A stretch of DNA of 64,000 nt from Tolypothrix sp. NIES-4075 (lineage in GTDB: Bacteria > Cyanobacteriota > Cyanobacteriia > Cyanobacteriales > Nostocaceae), in the NCBI RefSeq assembly GCF_002218085.1, contig NZ_BDUC01000001.1, forward strand, positions 1 to 64,000. The letters run 5' to 3'. The translations under genes and the position numbers were made by a program. Of this stretch, positions 24,198 through 32,100 are shown piece after piece. The first letter of the stretch is position 1. Each line of letters starts with the position of its first letter. The notes under the pieces are model-generated. The model was given only the letters and a program-made list of their open reading frames with translations, was not told where the DNA came from and did not search any database.

Positions 24198-24300
24198 CGG
24201 GGACAAGGAGACAAGGGGAGGGGGAGACAAGGAGGACAAAAAGGAAAAATTTCTCCCTTGTCCCCCCATCCCCCCCTCTCCCCATCCCCATTTCCCCCTT
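24198..24300. repeat. Purine/pyrimidine mirror hairpin inside the rnpA-yidC operon
   Basis: A G/A-rich arm (GGGGACAAGGAGACAAGGGG..., 24200-24245) faces a C/T-rich arm (CTCCCTTGTCCCCCCATCCC..., 24252-24300). They can pair into a long imperfect stem. Comparable GA/CT hairpins lie at 29697, 46548, 48008 and 49996. Confidence 0.7.
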
Positions 24301-24407
24301 GTGCGGCTATCCGTAGTGGAATATCGCCGCACGTCTATGATGATGAGCGATAAAAGCGATAAATTAGATTCAGTCAATTTACAGTAACTCAGGTTGAATT
24401 CACAATA

Positions 24408-25610
24408 ATGGATTTTGGTATCGGCTTTCTCTCGAACAACGTGATGCTGCCAATCATAGACTTGTTCTATGGAATTGTGCCTAGTTATGGATTGGCGATC
24501 GTTGCTTTGACATTGATAGTCCGCTTTGCGCTCTATCCCCTGAGTGCTGGTTCAATTCGCAACATGCGGAAAATGCGAATTGTACAACCTCTGATGCAAA
24601 AGCGGATGGCGGAAATCAAAGAGCGTTTTAAGGACGATCCGCAAAAGCAGCAAGAAGAAATGGTGAATGTCCAAAAAGAATTTGGCAACCCACTAGCAGG
24701 ATGTTTCCCATTGTTAGTGCAAATGCCAGTTTTATTGGCGTTGTTTGCTACTTTGAGGGGTTCGCCTTTTGCAGGTGCGAACTACAATGTTAACTTGCAA
24801 ATCCTTCCTGCCGATCAAGTAGAAAGAATTCAACCTCAAGCCTTTGCCACTCCTCCCCAAAACATTTACGTAGCCGATGGCGAACACGTCAAAGTAACTG
24901 CCATACTGCCGGCTGGTAACAAATTATCGGTGGGAGAACACACCAAGATACAATATCAAACTCTTGAGGGCAAGCCATTTGAAGCACTCTTGGCAGAACA
25001 CCCCGAAACTAAGTTAATTCCGGAATGGAAAATAACTAAAGGTGAAGATAGAGTAAAAATTGATGCTGAAGGCAACGTAGAAGCTTTACAGCCAGGAGAT
25101 GTTACTATTCAAGCAACGATTCCTGGACTAGCGGCAAATAAAGGATTTCTATTCATTGATGCCTTAGGCAGAGTTGGCGCAACCGATCCAGATGGCACAG
25201 TCCACTGGGATATCGTCGCCATGATCGTATTCTTTGGAATCAGCCTTTATGTTAGCCAAATGCTTTCTGGGCAAAATTCCAGTGGTGGCAACCCGCAGCA
25301 AGACACAGTAAATAAAATCACTCCAGTTATATTTTCTGGGATGTTTTTATTCTTTCCTCTGCCTGCCGGGGTGCTGATGTATATGGTGATTGGTAATATT
25401 TTCCAGACATTGCAAACCTATATACTTTCCCGCGAACCGCTACCAGAGGAACTACAAAAAATCGTAGAATCTGAGAAAAAACAGGAAGAAAGCGCCGGAC
25501 AAAAAGCGCTACCCTTTGAGCCAAAAAGTTCTAAGAAAAAGGCTACACAGGAAGAAGTCACTGGACAAAAGGCTGATCCAAAAAGTTCTAAGAAAAAGGC
25601 TACAGGTTGA
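24408..25610 (+). CDS. yidC: Membrane protein insertase YidC/Oxa1/Alb3
   Basis: 400 residues. The first TM block begins MDFGIGFLSNNVMLPIIDLF; the conserved insertase core includes the Arg-containing helix LTLIVRFALYPLSAGSIRNM, the coiled cytosolic loop (KERFKDDPQKQQEEM) and FGNPLAGCFPLLVQMPVLLA. A periplasmic insert of about 130 residues and two C-terminal helices follow, with a Lys/Ser-rich tail that repeats PKSSKKKAT twice. YidC inserts plasma- and thylakoid-membrane proteins, with or without SecYEG. The stop codon overlaps the ATG of the jag homologue (TGATG). Confidence 0.95.
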   Translation: MDFGIGFLSNNVMLPIIDLFYGIVPSYGLAIVALTLIVRFALYPLSAGSIRNMRKMRIVQPLMQKRMAEIKERFKDDPQKQQEEMVNVQKEFGNPLAGCFPLLVQMPVLLALFATLRGSPFAGANYNVNLQILPADQVERIQPQAFATPPQNIYVADGEHVKVTAILPAGNKLSVGEHTKIQYQTLEGKPFEALLAEHPETKLIPEWKITKGEDRVKIDAEGNVEALQPGDVTIQATIPGLAANKGFLFIDALGRVGATDPDGTVHWDIVAMIVFFGISLYVSQMLSGQNSSGGNPQQDTVNKITPVIFSGMFLFFPLPAGVLMYMVIGNIFQTLQTYILSREPLPEELQKIVESEKKQEESAGQKALPFEPKSSKKKATQEEVTGQKADPKSSKKKATG

Positions 25611-26125
25611 TGATTGCAGAACCAATGCAACGCGGTCAGCAGTGGTTAAAAACACTGCTGCACATAACTGGTGTAAATGCTGAAATTACGGGTGGAATAG
25701 AAACCACTCAAGGTCAGGATGGGGAGTTTCAAGAACTTGATAACTACTGGTTGACAATTGATGAAAGCAATTTAACACCAGAACAAATTCGGATCTTAAT
25801 TGGCACTGATGGTTCAGTACTAGATGCGATTCAGTATTTGGCTAACTCCGTCCTCAACTTGAACCAATCAGAGGATCAGCAAGCCTCGTACACAATCGAG
25901 TTGAACGGCTACCGCGTCAAAAGACAAGCGGAAATTCGCCATTTGGCTTTATCTGCGGCTGAAGAAGCGCGTGCTAGTGGTAGAGAAGTGGAAATTAAAT
26001 CTTTAAGTTCAGCCGAACGTCGTCAAATCCATACCTTTTTTCAGGACTTTAGTGATTTGGAAACGTACAGCCGAGGCAAAGAGCCGCATCGTTTGCTTGT
26101 GGTGCGTCCTGCTCGTTTGGAATAA
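25610..26125 (+). CDS. Jag/KhpB-like R3H-domain RNA-binding protein
   Basis: 171 residues (ATG overlapping the yidC TGA; a TTG three bases earlier is possible). The order is KH-like region with IGTDGSVLDAIQYLANSVLN (in place of the usual GKxG), then R3H: ALSAAEEARASGREVEIKSL and SSAERRQIHTFF, with the basic R-x3-H type motif. Jag proteins bind RNA and are encoded next to yidC in most bacteria, where they affect cell division and envelope synthesis. Translation is probably coupled to yidC. Confidence 0.9.
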   Translation: MIAEPMQRGQQWLKTLLHITGVNAEITGGIETTQGQDGEFQELDNYWLTIDESNLTPEQIRILIGTDGSVLDAIQYLANSVLNLNQSEDQQASYTIELNGYRVKRQAEIRHLALSAAEEARASGREVEIKSLSSAERRQIHTFFQDFSDLETYSRGKEPHRLLVVRPARLE

Positions 26126-26330
26126 TTTTATTTCCAAATCTGGGCTGTGGTTTAAACTCATGATTGGTTTTTGATTGGACGCGAAAAACATCGCGTCTTT
26201 AATAATAAATTTCGGAAAACCGCATATAGTAGCGATCGCACGCTCTAATAGTAAAAGCTAAACTAAATAATGTAAAATCAGCAGAAATGCTGATAATGAT
26301 AACTTTTCGTTCTTGATGTTTCACAATCCT

Positions 26331-26837
26331 ATGGACGCGATTTACATTCCGCAGCTAACTAAAGCCCCGGAGCGGACAGAGGAGATTCAGGTTGAAGAGT
26401 TTCTGCCCGGTTTAGAAACGTTGACACCAGTTCGCGGCAACATCCGCGTGCAGCATCTAGGAAATTACCTGCAAGTGTCCGGTCAAGCAGAAGCAATTAT
26501 TACCTGTACCTGTAACCGCTGCTTGCAAAACTACAATCAACGTGTAGTACTTGATACAAAAGAAATTATTTGGTTAGATGAAGCCGCTAATGAAACAGAA
26601 GACTTGCCTTTAGAGCGAGAAGTGGCTATAGAGGATTTCTTAGAAACTTTATCGCCAGAGGGATATTTTTATCCTAGTGAATGGCTGTATGAGCAAATGT
26701 GTTTAGCTATACCTCAGCGTCAGCTTTGTAATCGCAAATGTCCGGGTATTACTCCAACTACTGTTAGTAACTCGGAAAAACCAGTAGATCGGCGCTGGGC
26801 TGGGTTAGAAGCTTTGAAGAAAGAGCTTCCGGGATAG
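26331..26837 (+). CDS. YceD/DUF177 family protein
   Basis: 168 residues from ATG 26331 (MDAIYIPQLTKAPERTEEI). The DUF177 core holds the conserved Cys pair ITCTCNRCLQNY and a later Cys pair (LCNRKCPGI). The family is linked to 23S rRNA accumulation and, in plants, to chloroplast ribosome assembly. The frame is open to a TTG at 26313, but the ATG gives the family start. It follows jag with about 200 bp between them that contain a GACGCGA/TCGCGTC palindrome (26178-26197). Confidence 0.85.
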   Translation: MDAIYIPQLTKAPERTEEIQVEEFLPGLETLTPVRGNIRVQHLGNYLQVSGQAEAIITCTCNRCLQNYNQRVVLDTKEIIWLDEAANETEDLPLEREVAIEDFLETLSPEGYFYPSEWLYEQMCLAIPQRQLCNRKCPGITPTTVSNSEKPVDRRWAGLEALKKELPG

Positions 26838-26990
26838 TTTTGTCCGCACGCACGCACGCAGGCTGGAAGCCTGGATGCCAGCTGCTTCAAGTCGGCGGAG
26901 CCGCCCAACGCACTGGCTCGGCTAAACGAACGAAGCCCACCTACGCCGGCTTGTAGGGTGCGCCATTCGCAGTAACGCACCATATTCTCG
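26838..26990. repeat. GC-rich nested repeat block
   Basis: It contains a GCACGCACGCACGCA run, then GGCTGGAAGCCTGG, CGGCGGAGCCGCC (a perfect small palindrome), and the GTAGGGTGCG...CGCACC hairpin near 26953-26983. The base composition is far above the neighbouring genes. Related GC-rich sequence occurs at 28975-29078 and 41850-42065. Confidence 0.7.
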
Positions 26991-26991
26991 T

Positions 26992-27333
26992 TTATCGTTT
27001 TAGTCTCTGGCTGGGAACGCCTTGCTGGGGGTTGCATTCGAGAAAAAACAACGGTAACTTATCTTGACGACGAAAAACAGAACGATTGGCTTGATAAAGT
27101 TCGTTGAAAAAGTTCGGATTCTCTAGCAAAAGTAGATCAAGCACAGGATTATTTAAGACTTGAAGCAGAAATTCAGCAAACAAATTCAGCAATACATCCG
27201 TTGGTGTGTTGGAATTTTGAGCAACAGCTTGGCAAATGGCTTCATTGTCACTTTCTGCCAACTCCCGAAGTAGTTCCGGTGGTGTGCTTGGGCCTGCTGC
27301 TTGTTCCTCTGGGGTTTGGGGTATATTGCTCAT
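26992..27333 (-). CDS. Short variant-leucine-rich-repeat (LRV) protein, probably C-terminally truncated
   Basis: 113 residues from ATG 27333 (MSNIPQTPEEQAAGPSTPPE). The segments STPPELLRELAESDNEAICQ and QNSNTPTDVLLNLFAEFLL have the LRV pattern; LNNPVLDLLLLENPNFF is a motif I associate with larger cyanobacterial LRV proteins. The reading frame then runs into the GC-rich repeat block and ends shortly after (GVPSQRLKR). I read it as a truncated copy. It is antisense-convergent to yceD and divergent from the Ycf46-like gene. Function unknown. Confidence 0.55.
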   Translation of the reverse strand: MSNIPQTPEEQAAGPSTPPELLRELAESDNEAICQAVAQNSNTPTDVLLNLFAEFLLQVLNNPVLDLLLLENPNFFNELYQANRSVFRRQDKLPLFFLECNPQQGVPSQRLKR

Positions 27334-27431
27334 GGGGATATTCTGATTTATGCTTGTTCTCAATTTTTAGTTGTTAGAACCAATACAAACCTTAAGAATG
27401 AGATTAGGAACTAAACTACTAACAGCTACTT

Positions 27432-28949
27432 ATGACCTTCCGTGAAGAGTTTAAACTGCTGCTACGCGCTCGTTATCCTTTAATCTACATTCCTACTTAT
27501 GAGGAGGAACGGGTAGAAGCAGCGATTCGGGAAGAAGCGGCAAATCAGGGCAATCGTCCGGTGTATACTTGGGATTTTGTGGATGGCTACCAAGGCAATC
27601 CGAATGATGCGGGGTTTGGTCGTCGCAACCCGCTGCAAGCTTTGGAGTTTGTGGAGAAGTTATCGGCTTCTGCGCCGGCGGTGTTGATTTTAAGAGATTA
27701 TCATCGCTTTTTAGAAGATGTGGCGATCGCTCGCAAACTCCGCAATCTCGCTCGTCTCCTCAAGTCTCAACCGAAAAATATCGTCTTATTGTCGCCTAAA
27801 ATCGCCATCCCGGACGATTTAACTGAAGTTATGACGGTTTTGGAGTTTCCCTTACCGGCGGCTCCAGAAATCAAAGGAGAGATAGAACGTTTGTTGATGG
27901 CGACTGGTGGTAATTCACTTTCTGGTAAAGTTTTAGATGACTTGGTGCGCTCTTGTCAAGGGCTTTCGATGGAAAGAATTCGCCGGGTTTTGGCTAGAGC
28001 GATCGCTACTCATGGCGAATTGCAACCAGAAGATGTAGATTTGGTTTTGGAGGAAAAGCGGCAAACTATTCGCCAAACGCAAATTTTGGACTTTTACCCC
28101 GCTACTGAGCAAATTTCTGATATTGGCGGATTGGATAACCTGAAAGATTGGCTACTGCGTCGGGGAGGCTCATTTACTGAAAGAGCGCGTCAGTACGGAT
28201 TACCGCACCCGCGTGGTTTAATGTTGGTGGGGATTCAAGGAACTGGTAAATCATTAACGGCAAAAGCGATCGCACATCACTGGCATTTACCTTTACTACG
28301 TCTGGATGTCGGACGGTTATTTGGTGGTTTGGTGGGTGAATCTGAATCTCGCACGCGCCAAATGATACAAGTTGCTGAAGCTCTTGCGCCATGCATTTTA
28401 TGGATAGATGAAATAGACAAAGCGTTTTCCGGGCTTGGTAGCAAAGGTGATGCGGGAACCACTAGCCGCGTGTTTGGCACATTTATTACCTGGTTAGCCG
28501 AGAAAACCTCACCCGTGTTTGTTGTTTCTACCGCGAACGACATCCAAGCGCTACCCCCAGAAATGCTGCGAAAAGGGCGATTTGATGAGATTTTCTTTGT
28601 TGGTTTACCCAGCCAAGAAGAAAGAAAAGCAATTTTTAACGTTCATTTATCCCGACTGCGACCGCATAACTTGAAAAGTTATGACATAGACAGGCTAGCT
28701 TACGAAACGCCGGATTTTTCTGGTGCGGAGATTGAGCAAACTTTAGTAGAAGCGATGCATATAGGCTTTAGTCAAAACCGCGACTTTGCTACCGATGATA
28801 TTCTCGAAGCAGCCAGTCAGATTATCCCCTTAGCGCGAACCGCTGTGGAGCAAATTCAAAAACTGCAAGAATGGGCAGCATCGGGTAGAGCGCGTTTGGC
28901 ATCGAAACACAATCCCTTAAGCGATCGCATTCAACGACAACTGCAATAA
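27432..28949 (+). CDS. Ycf46-like AAA ATPase
   Basis: 505 residues. The N-terminal non-ATPase domain starts MTFREEFKLLLRARYPLIYI, as in chloroplast-encoded Ycf46. The AAA core has Walker A GIQGTGKSLTAK, Walker B CILWIDEIDKAF, and the second-region GRFDEIFFVGLP with arginine-finger-type arginines. Ycf46 proteins are conserved in cyanobacteria and red-algal plastids. Work in cyanobacteria has linked them to photosynthesis under changing carbon supply, though the mechanism is unclear. The ATG lies 99 bp from the divergent LRV gene. Confidence 0.9.
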   Translation: MTFREEFKLLLRARYPLIYIPTYEEERVEAAIREEAANQGNRPVYTWDFVDGYQGNPNDAGFGRRNPLQALEFVEKLSASAPAVLILRDYHRFLEDVAIARKLRNLARLLKSQPKNIVLLSPKIAIPDDLTEVMTVLEFPLPAAPEIKGEIERLLMATGGNSLSGKVLDDLVRSCQGLSMERIRRVLARAIATHGELQPEDVDLVLEEKRQTIRQTQILDFYPATEQISDIGGLDNLKDWLLRRGGSFTERARQYGLPHPRGLMLVGIQGTGKSLTAKAIAHHWHLPLLRLDVGRLFGGLVGESESRTRQMIQVAEALAPCILWIDEIDKAFSGLGSKGDAGTTSRVFGTFITWLAEKTSPVFVVSTANDIQALPPEMLRKGRFDEIFFVGLPSQEERKAIFNVHLSRLRPHNLKSYDIDRLAYETPDFSGAEIEQTLVEAMHIGFSQNRDFATDDILEAASQIIPLARTAVEQIQKLQEWAASGRARLASKHNPLSDRIQRQLQ

Positions 28950-28961
28950 TAAATCAGCAGT

Positions 28962-29091
28962 TGTACAGACGCGAAATTTGAGCCAGCGCGTTGCGGTGAG
29001 TCCACTCGGCGGTGTCGGTTTCCGTCCCGTCGAAGTGGCGAACCCGAAGGGAGGTTCCCTCCGTTGTAGCGTCTGGCGTCGCGTCTGTACA
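28962..29091. repeat. Palindromic repeat split by a GC-rich insert
   Basis: The halves TGTACAGACGCGA (28962-28974) and TCGCGTCTGTACA (29079-29091) are perfect inverted repeats and together match the 30-bp palindrome found intact at 59428. Between them lie 104 bp of GC-rich DNA (GCGTTGCGGTGAGTCC..., CCCGAAGGGAGGTTCCCTCC). This looks like one repeat family inserted in the middle of another. Confidence 0.8.
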
Positions 29092-29167
29092 CGAGTTAAG
29101 AGTTATGAGTTATAATCTTTGACTTTAACCCTTAACTCTTAACTTCTATGGTGCAAAGGTTATAAAT

Positions 29168-29695
29168 ATGATAATTTCTAACGTACTAAAGTATATACTT
29201 GGGATTTTCTTGGCGATCGTTGTTTTAATTGGTGGTGGCGTTGCAATTGCGCTGTATTTTATGAATCGAACTGCCATAGCTCCTGCTAAACCTATTTTTG
29301 CTAATGATTCACCGGAGATAAAAGCACAAGCTCCTAAAACTCCAGGAGCATCACCCGCACTCACCCCTACTGCTGTTGAAGCCCAAACTCCCAAGCCAAA
29401 TCCCACTCCTACTTTATCACCCGATACTACTGAATCAAAAAAGCCATTGCCACCAGGAGCTTACCCTGCCAGGGTTAGTTGGTCTCAAGGCTTGATTTTG
29501 CGAGCAGAAGCAAAACAGGATGCTGAACGTGTTGGTGGAGTTGGTTTTAATCAAAAAATCTTTGTCTTGGAAGAAAGCGCAGATAAAGTCTGGCAAAAAA
29601 TTCGCCTCGAAGGTAGCGATAAAGAAGGTTGGGTAAAAGCAGGTAATACTCGAAAAGTTGACGCTCAAGATAATTCTCAACCAGCGCAACAATAA
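29168..29695 (+). CDS. Membrane-anchored SH3-domain protein
   Basis: 175 residues. An N-terminal TM helix (about 7-34: YILGIFLAIVVLIGGGVAIA) is followed by a Pro/Ala/Thr-rich linker, typical of an extracytoplasmic spacer. A bacterial SH3b domain follows (about 95-160: GLILRAEAKQDAERVGG ... KEGWVKAG). SH3b domains in this setting usually bind peptidoglycan or protein ligands. A GA-rich repeat starts straight after the stop codon. Confidence 0.75.
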   Translation: MIISNVLKYILGIFLAIVVLIGGGVAIALYFMNRTAIAPAKPIFANDSPEIKAQAPKTPGASPALTPTAVEAQTPKPNPTPTLSPDTTESKKPLPPGAYPARVSWSQGLILRAEAKQDAERVGGVGFNQKIFVLEESADKVWQKIRLEGSDKEGWVKAGNTRKVDAQDNSQPAQQ

Positions 29696-30430
29696 AGGGG
29701 AGTGGGGAGTGGGGAGTAGGGAGTAGGGAGTAGAAACGCTTGGACTTGGAAAGAGGAGTTTTCATACTTTTTTGTGAACCTCGTTCAGCAGTAAAAATGA
29801 GGAATGAGCGCAAAAACGGCACGCAACCCTTTTTCCTCTGTCTTGGAAAGTTCTGATGCCTTCTCCTATCGGAGAGGCTTGTCTGCGACACGCACATGCG
29901 TTCGCCAACGGCAACCCCTTCACCTTCAAAGACGCTCCGCTCAGACTTTCCTGTGTGAACTCTGCGTTTTCTGCGGTTCGTTATAGAACCTTGTCTAACA
30001 AACAAGCGATCGCACGCTGCCAAAAAACGAGAATCCCGGTTTCTTCAAGAAACCGGGATTCTCAGTCAGTCATCTTTAATCAAGCGTTATATTATATCAT
30101 AAAATAAGTATCTTGATTCAAAAAGGCAATTTTAACTAACTAAAATCTGTAAGAAATAACTTTATTTAACCAAGGTGCAATTAAGTGGTTTTAAAGTTTT
30201 TGTTGTACATGGTATTCTAATAGCAAAAAAAATTGCAACCTTGCCGGAAAGCAACTCTATCGGTGTGTTGTTAATCAATACAAAACCATTTGTAGATGAT
30301 TGACTGTTGTAGCCAACAGCCGCTAGCATACAGACATAAACTTGTCAACATCTGACATCAACAACCTAGGTTAGCGTGCAAGGTAAATACTGCAACAAAA
30401 ATTTTTATAACCCGAAAACTTGGAAAAATT
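29696..30430. other. Intergenic region with several repeats
   Basis: It starts with GGGGAGTGGGGAGTAGGGAG repeats (29697-29735), continues with GC-rich repeat fragments (CTCCTATCGGAGAGGCTTG..., TTCGCCAACGGCAACCCC, 29860-29960) and then a perfect hairpin at 30029. The last ~360 bp are AT-rich leader of the peptidoglycan-binding gene. No gene is supported. Confidence 0.7.
30029..30063. repeat. Perfect 17-bp-arm palindrome
   Basis: GAGAATCCCGGTTTCTT-C-AAGAAACCGGGATTCTC. A near copy (AGAACCCCGGTTTCT...) is at 39834. The single-base centre makes a cruciform or tight hairpin possible; it may be a bidirectional terminator. Confidence 0.85.
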
Positions 30431-31987
30431 ATGGAAACCATTGGTAATTTTGGTGTAGTCTCAACCCACGAGGCATCTAAAAGCATCGAGGTTGTTCCTG
30501 TGGGCGTGAATTTTAAATTTTTTAATAATTGGAGAAAGTTGTCTAGCGTTGCCGCGATGCGTTTTTTGTCTGTAGCGCTAACTATGGGTATTTTAAGTAT
30601 AGCTGGACAAGCTATGGCACTTCAGAAGTTAGGAAGTAGCGGTAATGATGTTACAAACACCCAGAGGTGTTTGAAAAAGTTAGGTTACTTTAACGGTCCA
30701 GTGACGGGTAAGTTTGCTTCCTTGACTCAGAAGGCTGTAATCGGATTTCAGCGAGCGAATAGACTACCTGCTGATGGAGTTGTGGGTAGCAGCACGCTAG
30801 CATCGCTGCAACAAGCATGTCAAGCGAGAAACCCTGGTGGTAATGTTGGTACAAACCCTGGAGGTACTGTCACCGGCGACTTGCGACAAGGTAGCAGCGG
30901 TGCTAGAGTCTCTAAGCTGCAACAAGATTTACGGCAATTAGGTTACTTTAACGGTCGAGTTAGTGGTTACTTTGGTTTAGATACTCAGCAAGCTGTCATT
31001 AGATTCCAGCAAGCTTCTGGATTGCGTGCTGATGGTGTTGTTGGTTCTAGAACCATACAAGCAATACTCATCAGACGTGGTGAAGGTGAAGGTGGGGAAT
31101 ATCCTGTTCTCTCTGAAAATAGCAGTGGTCCAGCCGTAACCAGATTACAACAGTTATTGCAGCAGGCGGGTTATTTTAATACTAATCCCACCGGTCGCTT
31201 TGGATCGATTACCAGAAATGCTCTAATTGCATTTCAACGCAATGCTGGTTTACGTGCTGATGGTGTGGCAAATCGCCAAACTTGGGACGCATTACTGAGA
31301 ACTTCTCAGGAACCGACTCCACCAGGAGTCAGTCTCTCTACTGAGCAAATCAGAGAACTGCAACAGCGTTTGCGCGATCTCGGTTATTTTAACACCAATC
31401 CAACTGGTAATGTAGGTCCTGTGACCATAGATGCTTTGCGTCGATTCCAACAAGATTATAGGCTTTATGCCGATGGAATTGCCGACAATCAAATACTCGA
31501 AGCTGTACGTAGAGCCTGGGAAGATAGATACGCTAATCAAAATCAACCCAACAAAAATTATATCTCTGTAGGTGACAGGGGAGATAATGTTAGAGCGCTC
31601 CAAGAGCGTTTAGCGCAGTTAGGTTACTTTAATGGCTATCCAGACGGTTATTTCAGCGAATACACCAGATCGTCTGTAATTGCATTCCAGCAATATTATC
31701 GACTCAATCCGACTGGGGTTGTCGATTCGCAAACTTGGCAAGTATTAGGGTTGAATGGTTCACCAGTCGCGAATCGTCCTAACAGTAATCGCTATGTGGT
31801 AGTAGTACCAATTTCCAATAACAATACTCTCAACATAGTGCGTCAATATGTACCTAACGCTTTCCCCGCTGAATCGAGATTGGGTAATTATGTGAATGCG
31901 GGAGCATTTAGCGATCGCACCCAAGCAGAACAGCTTTCTAGAGATTTGCGATCGCGCGGTTTAGATGCACGCGTAGACTACTTTTAA
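30431..31987 (+). CDS. Secreted protein with five peptidoglycan-binding domains and a SPOR-like C-terminus
   Basis: 518 residues. After a ~37-residue polar N-terminus comes a hydrophobic signal/anchor (about 38-62, ending GQAMA). Five PG_binding_1 units follow (about 66-130, 153-215, 227-290, 303-365 and 378-438), each with LGYFNG..., AVIRFQQ and ADGVVG motifs. The last ~70 residues (YVNAGAFSDRTQAEQLSRDL, then RSRGLDARVDYF) look like a SPOR domain, which binds denuded glycan at septa. No catalytic domain is present, so it is probably a structural cell-wall protein. The long cytoplasmic N-terminus may mean the true start is a later Met. Confidence 0.85.
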   Translation: METIGNFGVVSTHEASKSIEVVPVGVNFKFFNNWRKLSSVAAMRFLSVALTMGILSIAGQAMALQKLGSSGNDVTNTQRCLKKLGYFNGPVTGKFASLTQKAVIGFQRANRLPADGVVGSSTLASLQQACQARNPGGNVGTNPGGTVTGDLRQGSSGARVSKLQQDLRQLGYFNGRVSGYFGLDTQQAVIRFQQASGLRADGVVGSRTIQAILIRRGEGEGGEYPVLSENSSGPAVTRLQQLLQQAGYFNTNPTGRFGSITRNALIAFQRNAGLRADGVANRQTWDALLRTSQEPTPPGVSLSTEQIRELQQRLRDLGYFNTNPTGNVGPVTIDALRRFQQDYRLYADGIADNQILEAVRRAWEDRYANQNQPNKNYISVGDRGDNVRALQERLAQLGYFNGYPDGYFSEYTRSSVIAFQQYYRLNPTGVVDSQTWQVLGLNGSPVANRPNSNRYVVVVPISNNNTLNIVRQYVPNAFPAESRLGNYVNAGAFSDRTQAEQLSRDLRSRGLDARVDYF

Positions 31988-31989
31988 AA

Positions 31990-32098
31990 GTTAGGGTTTA
32001 GGAGTTAGGAGTTAGGAGTGATAAGTTAGGAGTTAAAACTCTTAATTCCTAACTTTTTCCTAATTCCGCTCCTCCCCCACTCCCCCACTCCTCTCTAA
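31990..32098. repeat. STRR-type inverted repeat between convergent genes
   Basis: GGAGTTAGGAGTTAGGAG and relatives (31998-32035) are followed by CTCTTAATTCCTAACTTTTT and CTCCCCCACTCCCCCACTCC. It lies between the converging peptidoglycan-binding and GGDEF-EAL genes and can form a terminator-like hairpin. Confidence 0.7.
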
Positions 32099-32100
32099 TC

